From Acidovorax sp. DW039 (GTDB lineage: Bacteria > Pseudomonadota > Gammaproteobacteria > Burkholderiales > Burkholderiaceae_C): DNA of 64,000 bases. This document shows, one piece after another, positions 26,265 to 33,820 of the stretch (position 1 is its first letter; every line of letters starts with the position of its first letter). The notes beneath the pieces were generated by a model. It was given only the letters and a program-made list of their open reading frames with translations, made no database searches and had not been told where the DNA came from. The stretch lies in assembly GCF_037101375.1 (NCBI RefSeq), contig NZ_AP029019.1:1240001-1304000 (forward strand), in the 5' to 3' direction. The position numbers and the translations under genes are program-made.

Positions 26265-26885
26265 TCAGGGCTTTGCGCCTGTGGGAAAGGGCCATGCAGC
26301 CTGAGGGTTCAGGGTAGTTTGTGCGGCTGGCGCTGCAGGCGCAGTTGGAGCCTTCACCACTTTCTTTGCAGCAGCAGCCTTCTTTGCTGGAGCAGCAGCC
26401 TTCTTCGCTGGGGCAGCAGCCTTCTTTGCTGGAGCAGCAGCCTTCTTCGCTGGGGCAGCAGCCTTCTTCGCTGGGGCAGCAGCCTTCTTCGCTGGAGCAG
26501 CAGCCTTCTTCGCTGGGGCAGCAGCCTTCTTCGCTGGGGCAGCAGCCTTCTTCGCTGGAGCAGCAGCCTTCTTCGCTGGGGCAGCAGCCTTCTTCGCTGG
26601 GGCAGCAGCCTTCTTCGCTGGGGCAGCAGCCTTCTTCGCTGGGGCAGCAGCCTTCTTCGCTGGAGCAGCAGCCTTCTTCGCTGGAGCAGCAGCCTTCTTC
26701 GCTGGGGCAGCAGCCTTCTTCGCTGGGGCAGCAGCCTTCTTCGCTGGGGCAGCAGCCTTCTTCGCTGGAGCAGCAGCCTTCTTCGCTGGAGCAGCAGCCT
26801 TCTTCGCTGCGGCTACGGGTTTAGCGGGAGTCGCCTTTTTTGCTGGGGCGGCTTTCTTTGCGGCCGGTTTTTTCGCAGTTGCCAT
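26265..26885 (-). CDS. Histone H1-like Ala/Lys/Pro-rich DNA-binding protein
   Basis: 206 aa, almost only Ala, Lys and Pro. After a 27-residue head (ATAKKPAAKKAAPAKKA) come 20 tandem copies of the heptad KKAAAPA and a 39-residue tail ending WPFPTGAKP. Resembles the C-terminal tail of eukaryotic H1 and bacterial HctB/AlgP-type proteins, which coat and condense DNA. ATG at 26885 is 6 bases after AGGAG; ATG one codon earlier (26888) is only 3 bases away and less likely. Copy number of the heptad probably varies between strains. Its lack of any globular domain is usual for the group. Confidence 0.87.
   Translation of the reverse strand: MATAKKPAAKKAAPAKKATPAKPVAAAKKAAAPAKKAAAPAKKAAAPAKKAAAPAKKAAAPAKKAAAPAKKAAAPAKKAAAPAKKAAAPAKKAAAPAKKAAAPAKKAAAPAKKAAAPAKKAAAPAKKAAAPAKKAAAPAKKAAAPAKKAAAPAKKAAAPAKKAAAPAKKAAAAKKVVKAPTAPAAPAAQTTLNPQAAWPFPTGAKP
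26385..26804. repeat. 20-copy 21-bp tandem repeat inside histone H1-like gene
   Basis: Each 21-bp unit encodes KKAAAPA. Units differ only at synonymous sites: one Ala codon is GCC or GCT, and in units 1 and 3 (plus-strand order) another Ala codon is GCA instead of GCG. Marking the first site as G or A on the plus strand gives AGAGGAGGAGGGGAAGGGAA, showing repeated internal duplication. Confidence 0.95.
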
Positions 26886-26947
26886 CATGTTCTCCTTGGG
26901 TCAATTAGCAAAGAGCACTTCACATCTGCAGTGGACGTGAAGCGATC

Positions 26948-26982
26948 CATGGTGATGGACGCTGTCTGGCTCCATCACCATG
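26948..26982. promoter_or_regulatory. 12-bp perfect inverted repeat ahead of histone H1-like gene
   Basis: CATGGTGATGGA (26948-26959) and TCCATCACCATG (26971-26982), 11-base spacer. Located 60 bp upstream of the H1-like start and 90 bp past the nrdB stop. No T tract on either strand, so it is not a normal terminator; an operator or leader hairpin is possible. Confidence 0.45.
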
Positions 26983-27072
26983 AATACGGGAACACCACCG
27001 CAAGCTCTCATCACGAGGGCTGGTGGGCGGGGTGTGGTGTAAGCGTCCATGGCCTGAAAGCACGCAATGGGA

Positions 27073-28257
27073 TCAGTCCCAGGACAGCGCTCCGCCAGAC
27101 TGGTACTCAATGACCCGTGTTTCGAAGAAGTTACGTTCCTTCTTCAAATCGATCATTTCGCTCATCCACGGGAACGGGTTTTCCTCGTTCGGGAAGAGCG
27201 TTTCCAGGCCGATCTGGGTGGCGCGACGATTGGCGATGTACCGCAGATAGCCCTTGAACATGGATGCGTTCATGCCCAGCACGCCACGCGGCATGGTGTC
27301 TTCGGCATAGCGGTATTCCAGTTCTACGGCTTTGAGGAACAGGGCCTTGATTTCGGCCTTGAACTCTGCAGTCCACAGATGGGGGTTCTCCAGCTTGAGC
27401 TGGTTAATCAGGTCAATGCCAAAGTTGCAGTGCATCGACTCATCACGCAGGATGTACTGGTACTGCTCTGCAGCGCCTGTCATCTTGTTCTGGCGACCCA
27501 GCGCGAGAATCTGTGTGAAGCCCACATAGAAGAACAAGCCTTCCATCAGACAGGCAAACACGATCAGCGATTTGAGCAATGTCTGATCGGCCTGTGGCGT
27601 ACCCGTGTGGAAGTTGGGATCCATGATCGCTTCGATGAAGGGGATCAGGAACTCGTCCTTGTCACGGATGGAGGCGACTTCGTTGTAGGCGTTGAAGATC
27701 TCGCTCTCATCGAGACCCAGCGATTCAACGATGTACTGGTACGCATGGGTGTGAATTGCCTCTTCGAATGCCTGGCGCAGCAGGAACTGGCGGCACTCGG
27801 GCGCCGTGATGTGGCGATAGGTGCCCAGCACGATGTTGTTGGCGGCCAGCGAATCTGCCGTGACAAAAAAGCCGAGGTTGCGCTTGACGATGCGACGCTC
27901 ATCTTCGGTCAGACCATTGGGGTCCTTCCAGAGTGCGATGTCGCGCGTCATGTTCACTTCCTGCGGCATCCAGTGATTGGCGCAGGTGGCGAGGTACTTT
28001 TCCCACGCCCATTTGTACTTGAACGGCACCAACTGATTCACATCAGTCTGTCCGTTGATGATGCGCTTGTCTGCTGCGACCACACGGCGGTGAGTGGCGG
28101 CAGGAGCTGGAGATGCGTTCTGCTGAACGCTTGCAACGGATTGCAGTGCAGGTGTCTGCGAAGACAGCGAAGACTGCTCTGCCTGGTGGCTGCTGTGCAT
28201 GCCACCGTCCGTTGGATTTTGCGATGAGGGCTTGACTTCTTCGTCCCAGGTCAGCAT
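27073..28257 (-). CDS. nrdB: Ribonucleotide reductase class Ia, beta subunit
   Basis: 394 aa. Ferritin-like di-iron protein that stores the tyrosyl radical for NrdA. Ligand Asp135 (VTADSLAAN), Glu166 and His169 with radical Tyr173 (EAIHTHAY, the E-x2-H-x3-Y spacing of the E. coli enzyme), and the second half-site [12 protein letters not shown]. The radical Tyr is present, so this is a normal Ia/Ib-type rather than a Tyr-less Ic. Start set at ATG 28257; an N-terminal Ser/Gln-rich tail of about 58 residues precedes the core. Downstream of nrdA with 135 bp between them. Confidence 0.94.
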   Translation of the reverse strand: MLTWDEEVKPSSQNPTDGGMHSSHQAEQSSLSSQTPALQSVASVQQNASPAPAATHRRVVAADKRIINGQTDVNQLVPFKYKWAWEKYLATCANHWMPQEVNMTRDIALWKDPNGLTEDERRIVKRNLGFFVTADSLAANNIVLGTYRHITAPECRQFLLRQAFEEAIHTHAYQYIVESLGLDESEIFNAYNEVASIRDKDEFLIPFIEAIMDPNFHTGTPQADQTLLKSLIVFACLMEGLFFYVGFTQILALGRQNKMTGAAEQYQYILRDESMHCNFGIDLINQLKLENPHLWTAEFKAEIKALFLKAVELEYRYAEDTMPRGVLGMNASMFKGYLRYIANRRATQIGLETLFPNEENPFPWMSEMIDLKKERNFFETRVIEYQSGGALSWD

Positions 28258-28351
28258 AGATTTTCCAGTGTGCGGATTATGAAAGCAGTGCTGCAAAAAG
28301 AAAAGCACTGAAGCGTTGTGCAGCAACGTTTTGTTGCTTCACAGCACATGA

Positions 28352-28382
28352 GCAGCACGCCTTTTTGATGAAGGCGTGCTGC
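28352..28382. other. 12-bp stem hairpin in nrdA-nrdB gap
   Basis: GCAGCACGCCTT (28352-28363) and AAGGCGTGCTGC (28371-28382) with a 7-base loop, starting 10 bases after the nrdA stop. No T tract follows on the minus strand. It may cap or process the nrdA transcript, or attenuate read-through into nrdB. Confidence 0.5.
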
Positions 28383-28392
28383 GTGGTTGGCG

Positions 28393-31302
28393 TTACTGGC
28401 ACGCCTCGCATGCCACGTCGTCGATGGCAGTGAACTTCACGTCGGTTGCTGGCACTGCAGTGCCATGTGCTTCGCTGGCTTGCGCAGCGTTCGAGGTGTT
28501 GTCGGCCGAGTGAGCCGAAGGACCTTCAGAACCCGATGACACGGCATTGAGCTGACGCGTGTTGACCGTGCTCATTTCGACGTGAGTAGCGCTTTGGGTG
28601 CGCAGGTAGTAAGTGGTCTTGAGGCCACGTACCCATGCCAGTTTGTAGGTGTCGTCCAGCTTCTTGCCCGATGCGCCAGCCATGTAGATGTTCAGGCTCT
28701 GTGCCTGGTCAATCCACTTCTGACGGCGTGAAGCAGCCTCAACTAGCCACTTGGGTTCGACTTCAAACGCAGTGGAGTAAAGAGCCTTCACATCGGAGGG
28801 CACGCGATCAATCGGGTGCAGCGAGCCCTTGAAGTGCTTGAGGTCCATGATCATCACGTCGTCCCACAGTCCCAGACGCTTGAGGTCACGCACCAGATAG
28901 CCGTTGATGACCGTGAATTCGCCCGACAGGTTGGACTTGACCGACAGGTTGCCGAACGATGGCTCGATAGATGCGTCCACTCCTACGATGTTGGAGATGG
29001 TGGCTGTAGGAGCGATGGCCACGCAGTTGGAGTTGCGCATGCCGTCCTGCGCTATCTTCTTGCGCAGCGCATCCCAGTCCAGCGTCGAGGCGCGGTCCAC
29101 TTCCACGTAGCCACCACGGGCTTGGCTCAGCATGTCCAGTGTGTCCAGGGGCAGGATGCCGCGGTCCCACAGAGACCCCTTGTAGCTGGAATATTGGCCA
29201 CGTTCCTTGGCCAATTCAGTAGAAGCCCAGTAAGCGTAGTAGCAGATGGCTTCCATCGACTTGTCCGCAAACTCCACAGCTTCTTGCGATGCATAAGGAA
29301 TACGCAACTCATACAGACTGTCCTGGAACGCCATGAGACCCAGACCCACGGGACGATGACGCAGGTTGGAATCGCGGGCTTTCTTGACGGCGTAGTAGTT
29401 GATGTCGATCACGTTGTCCAGCATGCGCATGGCCACAGTGATGGTCTTTTTCAGCTTCTCGTGGTCGATCTGCCCGTCCTTCAAGTGTTGACGCAGGTTC
29501 ACGGAGCCGAGGTTGCAGACAGCGGTTTCCGTATCGCTGGTGTTGAGCGTGATTTCCGTGCACAGGTTGGAGGAGTGCACCACACCTGCGTGCTGCTGGG
29601 GCGAGCGTACGTTGCAGGCATCCTTGAATGTGATCCAGGGGTGGCCTGTCTCGAACAGCATGGTCAGGATCTTGCGCCAGAGATCGGTGGCCTGCACTGT
29701 CTTGCTGGGCTTGAGTTCGCCGCTGGCAGCCTTGGCTTCATAGGCTACGTAGGCCTTCTCGAACTCTGCGCCGAACAGGTCGTGCAGGTCTGGAACGTTG
29801 GAAGGAGAGAACAGCGTCCAGGTGCCCTTTTCCATCACGCGACGCATGAACAGGTCTGGAATCCAGTTGGCCGTATTCATGTCGTGCGTACGGCGGCGGT
29901 CATCGCCTGTGTTCTTGCGCAGTTCCAGAAACTCCTCGATGTCGAGGTGCCAGGTTTCCAGGTAGGTACAGACGGCACCTTTGCGCTTGCCACCCTGGTT
30001 CACGGCCACAGCCGTGTCGTTCACCACCTTGAGGAAGGGAACGACGCCTTGGGATTCGCCATTGGTGCCCTTGATGTGGGAACCCAGGGCACGTACACGG
30101 GTCCAGTCGTTGCCCAGACCGCCGGCAAACTTGGACAGGAGCGCGTTCTCCTTGATGGATTCATAGATGCCGTCCAGGTCGTCCGGCACGGTCGTCAGAT
30201 AGCAGCTGGACAACTGCGAGCGAAGGGTGCCGCTGTTGAACAGGGTGGGCGTGCTCGACATGAAATCGAAGCTGGAGAGCACTTCGTAGAACTCGATGGC
30301 CCGTGTTTCAGGATCGGCTTCGTTCAGCGACAAGCCCATGGCCACGCGCATGAAGAAGGCCTGGGGCAGTTCGATGCGGCTCTTGCGCACGTGCAGGAAG
30401 TAGCGGTCGTACAGTGTCTGCAAGCCCAAGTAGTCGAATTGCAGATCGCGCTGAGGCTTCAGGGCGGCTGCCAGGCGGGCCAGGTCGAACTTCAGCAGAC
30501 GTGCATCCAGCAGTTCGTTGTCCACGCCTTTTTGGATGAATTGGGGGAAGTAATCGACGTAAGCCGCGCCCATCTGGTCCTGCATCACGTCGCGACCCAG
30601 CACTTCACGCACGATGGTGTGCAGCAGCAAACGTGCGGTGGCGTAGGTGTAGTCGGGGTCTTTTTCGATCAGTGTGCGAGCCGCCAGAATGGATGCCTTG
30701 TACACCTCGTCCATGGGCACGCCGTCATAGAGGTTGCGCATGGTTTCCGCCAAGATGGGGTCGGCCTTGACGTCCTTGCCCAGCCCAACGCAGGCCGATT
30801 CGATGCGTGACTGCAGGCGGTGCAGATCCAGTGTGACGCGCTGGCCGTTGTCCAGTACATGAAGGACGGGCGTGGCGGGAGCATGTTGCTTGACCAAATT
30901 GGCGCGCTCTTGCGTGCGGCGCTCGCGATACAGCACATATGCGCGGGCCACCTCGTGGTGGCCTCCGCGCATGAGACCCAGCTCTACCTGGTCTTGCACA
31001 TCTTCTATATGGAACGTTCCGCCGCCGGGGCGAGAGCGCATCAGGGCGCGTGTGACACCTTGGGTCAGGGCATCCACTACTTCGCGCACGCTGGCGGAGG
31101 CAGCGCCTTGCGTGCCGTGTACGGCCAAGAAGGCTTTCATAAGTGCGATGGCAATCTTGGGTGCTTCGAACGGTACGACCGCGCCGTTGCGCCGAATGAT
31201 CTGGTAGTGACCTTGCGTACCGGTTGCCGATTCGGCAGTGTCGGTGACTGCACCTTCAAGGGGCGCGCGAGTGGTTTCGGGCGTGTTCAAAGCAGCTTGC
31301 AT
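28393..31302 (-). CDS. nrdA: Ribonucleotide reductase class Ia, alpha subunit
   Basis: 969 aa. N-terminal ATP-cone (about residues 33-130, beginning YQIIRRNGAVVPFEAPK) for activity control, then the ten-stranded barrel. Catalytic set is complete: active-site Cys in LSSCYL, Asn-Cys-x-Glu in NLCTEI, second Cys in TAVCNLGSVNL, the stacked TYYLRT tyrosines of the radical path, and the C-terminal CEACQ redox pair on a flexible Ser/Ala-rich arm. Reduces ribonucleoside diphosphates. Preceded by two NrdR boxes. nrdB follows on the same strand. Confidence 0.95.
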   Translation of the reverse strand: MQAALNTPETTRAPLEGAVTDTAESATGTQGHYQIIRRNGAVVPFEAPKIAIALMKAFLAVHGTQGAASASVREVVDALTQGVTRALMRSRPGGGTFHIEDVQDQVELGLMRGGHHEVARAYVLYRERRTQERANLVKQHAPATPVLHVLDNGQRVTLDLHRLQSRIESACVGLGKDVKADPILAETMRNLYDGVPMDEVYKASILAARTLIEKDPDYTYATARLLLHTIVREVLGRDVMQDQMGAAYVDYFPQFIQKGVDNELLDARLLKFDLARLAAALKPQRDLQFDYLGLQTLYDRYFLHVRKSRIELPQAFFMRVAMGLSLNEADPETRAIEFYEVLSSFDFMSSTPTLFNSGTLRSQLSSCYLTTVPDDLDGIYESIKENALLSKFAGGLGNDWTRVRALGSHIKGTNGESQGVVPFLKVVNDTAVAVNQGGKRKGAVCTYLETWHLDIEEFLELRKNTGDDRRRTHDMNTANWIPDLFMRRVMEKGTWTLFSPSNVPDLHDLFGAEFEKAYVAYEAKAASGELKPSKTVQATDLWRKILTMLFETGHPWITFKDACNVRSPQQHAGVVHSSNLCTEITLNTSDTETAVCNLGSVNLRQHLKDGQIDHEKLKKTITVAMRMLDNVIDINYYAVKKARDSNLRHRPVGLGLMAFQDSLYELRIPYASQEAVEFADKSMEAICYYAYWASTELAKERGQYSSYKGSLWDRGILPLDTLDMLSQARGGYVEVDRASTLDWDALRKKIAQDGMRNSNCVAIAPTATISNIVGVDASIEPSFGNLSVKSNLSGEFTVINGYLVRDLKRLGLWDDVMIMDLKHFKGSLHPIDRVPSDVKALYSTAFEVEPKWLVEAASRRQKWIDQAQSLNIYMAGASGKKLDDTYKLAWVRGLKTTYYLRTQSATHVEMSTVNTRQLNAVSSGSEGPSAHSADNTSNAAQASEAHGTAVPATDVKFTAIDDVACEACQ

Positions 31303-31675
31303 GGGTGTCCTCTTCTATGGGCTGACGGGGTGGGCTGGCAGCTGCGGGAGCTGCAGCAGAGACGAGAGCGGTGCACCAGCCTTTCGGCTTTGCACACTAT
31401 ATATGGTGTGTCGTTCGTGTTCAAGGCACTACTGGTAGTGTACCGTGAGGCATCAGTTGGTTTCTGGCAACCAGCTGTATCACCACTCAGACAGGTCGGC
31501 AAAGGGTGCGGAAAACCGCTCTGCCATGGGATTTCGTGGGGGCTGTTGGCGTAACTGTGCGGGCTCGCGCAGGATTTCTCTTGCGAGGCCGCTTGGGGCT
31601 TGGATCGTTGTTTTTGAAGGGGGGCGATCCTACCCTGATTTGGCCGCTTTTTTTAAACCCGAACGCTGCTCAGGT
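31303..31675. other. 373-bp intergenic region upstream of nrdA
   Basis: Contains the two NrdR boxes at 31394-31441 and presumably the nrdA promoter. The distal half, up to the ampD stop, has no gene I can support and no clear terminator; a T7 run at 31649-31655 is on the wrong strand for ampD. Confidence 0.5.
31394..31441 (-). promoter_or_regulatory. Pair of NrdR boxes controlling nrdA-nrdB
   Basis: Box 1 ACACTATATATGGTGT (31394-31409) is close to the NrdR consensus acaCwATATwGtgt; box 2 GCACTACTGGTAGTGT (31426-31441) keeps the palindromic arms. Their equivalent positions are 32 bp apart, three helical turns, as in known NrdR sites. They lie 92-139 bp upstream of the nrdA start. NrdR with (d)ATP would repress here. 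Confidence 0.85.
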
Positions 31676-32269
31676 TTAGTTCGCTGCGACTTGACTAGGC
31701 GCGCTCAGGGTGCTTGCCTCAACCAACTGCATCAGCTTGTGCCAGTTAAAGCCGACACCCGGATCTGCTTTGCGCCCCGGGGCCACATGTTCATGCCCCG
31801 CAATGTATTTGAGGGGGTAGCGAACTGCCAGGTCATTGCACAGGGAGGCGAGTGTCTGGTATTGGGCTTCTTCAAAAGTGAGGCCCTCCAGTCCTTCGAG
31901 TTCGATACCGATGGAGTCATCGTTGCAATTGGCCCGACCTCGGTAAAAGGACTGTCCTGCATGCCATGCGCGCTGATCACAGCCTACAAATTGCCACAGT
32001 TGCCCACTGCGTTCAATAAAGAAATGGGCGGAGACCTGAAGTCCGCGGATTTGCTCGTAATAGGGGTGGGCATCCCAATCCAGAGTGTTGGTGAACAGCC
32101 TTTGCACGGCTCCTGTGCCGTACTGCCCTGGTGGAAGACTGATGGAATGCACCACGACAAGGTCTACGGACTCACGTGCCGGGCAGGGGCGGAAGCCAAA
32201 GTTGGGAGAAGGCAGCCGGGTGGCTTGGCGATACCAGTCGTCTTCCCAGACAGAGGAGGCTGCGCTCAT
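31676..32269 (-). CDS. ampD: 1,6-anhydro-N-acetylmuramyl-L-alanine amidase
   Basis: 197 aa cytoplasmic zinc amidase of peptidoglycan recycling; cleaves the peptide from anhydro-muropeptides. Zinc ligands by analogy with AmpD: His41 (VVVHSISLP), His159 and Asp169 in GHEHVAPGRKADPG, with the usual 10-residue gap between the last two. No signal peptide, as expected. Start at ATG 32269, one base after the pilR stop (TGACATG), so coupled to it; a longer start would overlap pilR. No ampR/ampC nearby. Confidence 0.92.
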   Translation of the reverse strand: MSAASSVWEDDWYRQATRLPSPNFGFRPCPARESVDLVVVHSISLPPGQYGTGAVQRLFTNTLDWDAHPYYEQIRGLQVSAHFFIERSGQLWQFVGCDQRAWHAGQSFYRGRANCNDDSIGIELEGLEGLTFEEAQYQTLASLCNDLAVRYPLKYIAGHEHVAPGRKADPGVGFNWHKLMQLVEASTLSAPSQVAAN

Positions 32270-32270
32270 G

Positions 32271-33815
32271 TCAGCCGATCTCTTCCTGAAAATCCGGGTC
32301 ATTGGGCACTGCGATGTTCAGCCGTGCAATGCGATAGCGAATCTGTCGCAGGCTGATGCCCAGCCGGGCGGCAGTCGCGGTGCGATTGAAGCCGCTTTCT
32401 TTCAATGCCCGCACCAGAATCTCCCGTTCCTGCTGGTCTAGCCAAGCCTGAAGATCATCGGGCAGAGGGGGGCATCCCAGCGCTCCTGCGGCTGCTTGGG
32501 ATGTGGGGTTGGCATCTTGTGTGGAGCCCACTGCTGACGACGTAGCGGCTGGTGGTGTCTGCGGTTGAGATGTCACCCTCATGTCGGGTGGGCAAGGAGG
32601 CGGGGAGACGCCGTCTATCTGTAATTCATCCCCATCGCTGAGTGCGACGGCCCGGTGCAGGAGGTTTTCCAGCTCCCGCACATTGCCCGTCAGTGGATGG
32701 GCGGCAATGGCCTGCAAGGCCTGGTCGGTGAGACGTGGGACTGGCATGCCGGATTCCTGGCTGATACGCGCCAACAACGTCGCGCACAAAGCCGGCAGGT
32801 CTTCCCTGCGCTCCCGCAAGGGGGGAATCACGATCTCGATGACGTTGAGCCGATAGTACAGATCCTGCCGAAAACGTCCTGCCTGCACATCTGCTGCGAG
32901 GTCGCGGTGTGTGGCGCTGACGATGCGCACATCCACGGTCTCTTCCTGTGTAGAGCCCAGGGGGCGCACGCTGCGTTCCTGGATGGCACGGAGCAGTTTG
33001 GACTGCATGGCCAACGGCAGGTCTCCAATTTCGTCCAGAAACAGCGTGCCTCCTTTGGCCGCCTGGAAATACCCCTCACGGTCCTGGCTGGCGCCCGTGT
33101 AGGAGCCTTTTCTTGCGCCAAAGAATTCTGCTTCCAGCAAGTTCTCAGGGATCGCTCCACAGTTCACTGCAACGCAGGGGCCATCTGAGCGCTGGCTGCA
33201 GGCGTGCAGGGCCTGCGCTACCAGTTCCTTGCCGGTGCCCGACTCGCCTCTTACCAGCACTGGTGCCATGCCGCGTGCTACCTTGGCAATGCGCTGCTTC
33301 ACATTGCGCATGGCATCGGAGTCGCCCACCAGGCGTTCAAGGGACGTGTTGACGATAGCTGTGCTTGCGCTGCCCGTATCTTTGGCTGGCGCACCGCGGG
33401 CACCGGTCACCTGACGCGTGGAGCGTGGTGGCGGCGTCGCGCCGGTACCCTGCACTGCAGATGCCACTACGGAGCGGAATTGCTTGAGGTCTACGGGCTT
33501 GGTCAGGTAGTCGAATGCTCCAGACCGCAGCGCTTCCACGGCGTTTTCTGCGGAGCCATAGGCCGTCATCACCACGCATCGCTCTCTTCGCTGTTGATCG
33601 CGCAGGTCTTGCAGGATCTCCATGCCAAAGCCGTCCGGCAGGCGCATGTCGGTGATGACGACATCGTAGGTCTGCGCTTTGAGCTGCTCTCGGGCTTCCT
33701 GCAGGGTCGATGCCGTTTCGACCCGATAGCCCTCGCGCAACAAGGTCAACTCGTACAGCGTGCGCAGGTCGGGTTCGTCATCAATGACCAGGATGGATGC
33801 AGCTAAGGCGTTCAT
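32271..33815 (-). CDS. pilR: Sigma-54 response regulator, PilR type
   Basis: 514 aa. Receiver domain (about 7-120) with phosphoacceptor Asp56 in VITDMRLPDG; AAA+ domain with Walker A GESGTGKE, GSYTGA in the sigma-54-contact loop (GAFTGA family) and the DEIGDLP Walker B; C-terminal Fis-type helix-turn-helix SGFNRTATAARLGISLRQIRYR preceded by a linker rich in Ala/Thr/Pro. Partner kinase pilS is 5 bp upstream. By family it activates type IV pilin transcription with RpoN; pilA is not in the window. The NtrC-like label is the alternative. Confidence 0.88.
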   Translation of the reverse strand: MNALAASILVIDDEPDLRTLYELTLLREGYRVETASTLQEAREQLKAQTYDVVITDMRLPDGFGMEILQDLRDQQRRERCVVMTAYGSAENAVEALRSGAFDYLTKPVDLKQFRSVVASAVQGTGATPPPRSTRQVTGARGAPAKDTGSASTAIVNTSLERLVGDSDAMRNVKQRIAKVARGMAPVLVRGESGTGKELVAQALHACSQRSDGPCVAVNCGAIPENLLEAEFFGARKGSYTGASQDREGYFQAAKGGTLFLDEIGDLPLAMQSKLLRAIQERSVRPLGSTQEETVDVRIVSATHRDLAADVQAGRFRQDLYYRLNVIEIVIPPLRERREDLPALCATLLARISQESGMPVPRLTDQALQAIAAHPLTGNVRELENLLHRAVALSDGDELQIDGVSPPPCPPDMRVTSQPQTPPAATSSAVGSTQDANPTSQAAAGALGCPPLPDDLQAWLDQQEREILVRALKESGFNRTATAARLGISLRQIRYRIARLNIAVPNDPDFQEEIG

Positions 33816-33820
33816 GGATT

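Noticed and set aside
26385..26804. CRISPR-like array suspected from the regular 21-bp repeats.
   Set aside because: There are no unique spacers; units abut directly and encode a heptad.
26166..27113. Long plus-strand open frame across the 21-bp repeats (Ser-Leu-Leu-Arg-Trp-Gly repeats).
   Set aside because: It is the mirror of the H1-like gene; the repeat simply lacks stops in other frames. The minus frame has an RBS, family composition and terminator.
28816..30810. 664-codon plus-strand open frame opposite nrdA.
   Set aside because: Shadow of the nrdA coding strand; no domain or start signal.
31649..31680. T-rich hairpin near the ampD stop as ampD terminator.
   Set aside because: The T run is on the plus strand upstream of the hairpin, so it has the wrong polarity for ampD.
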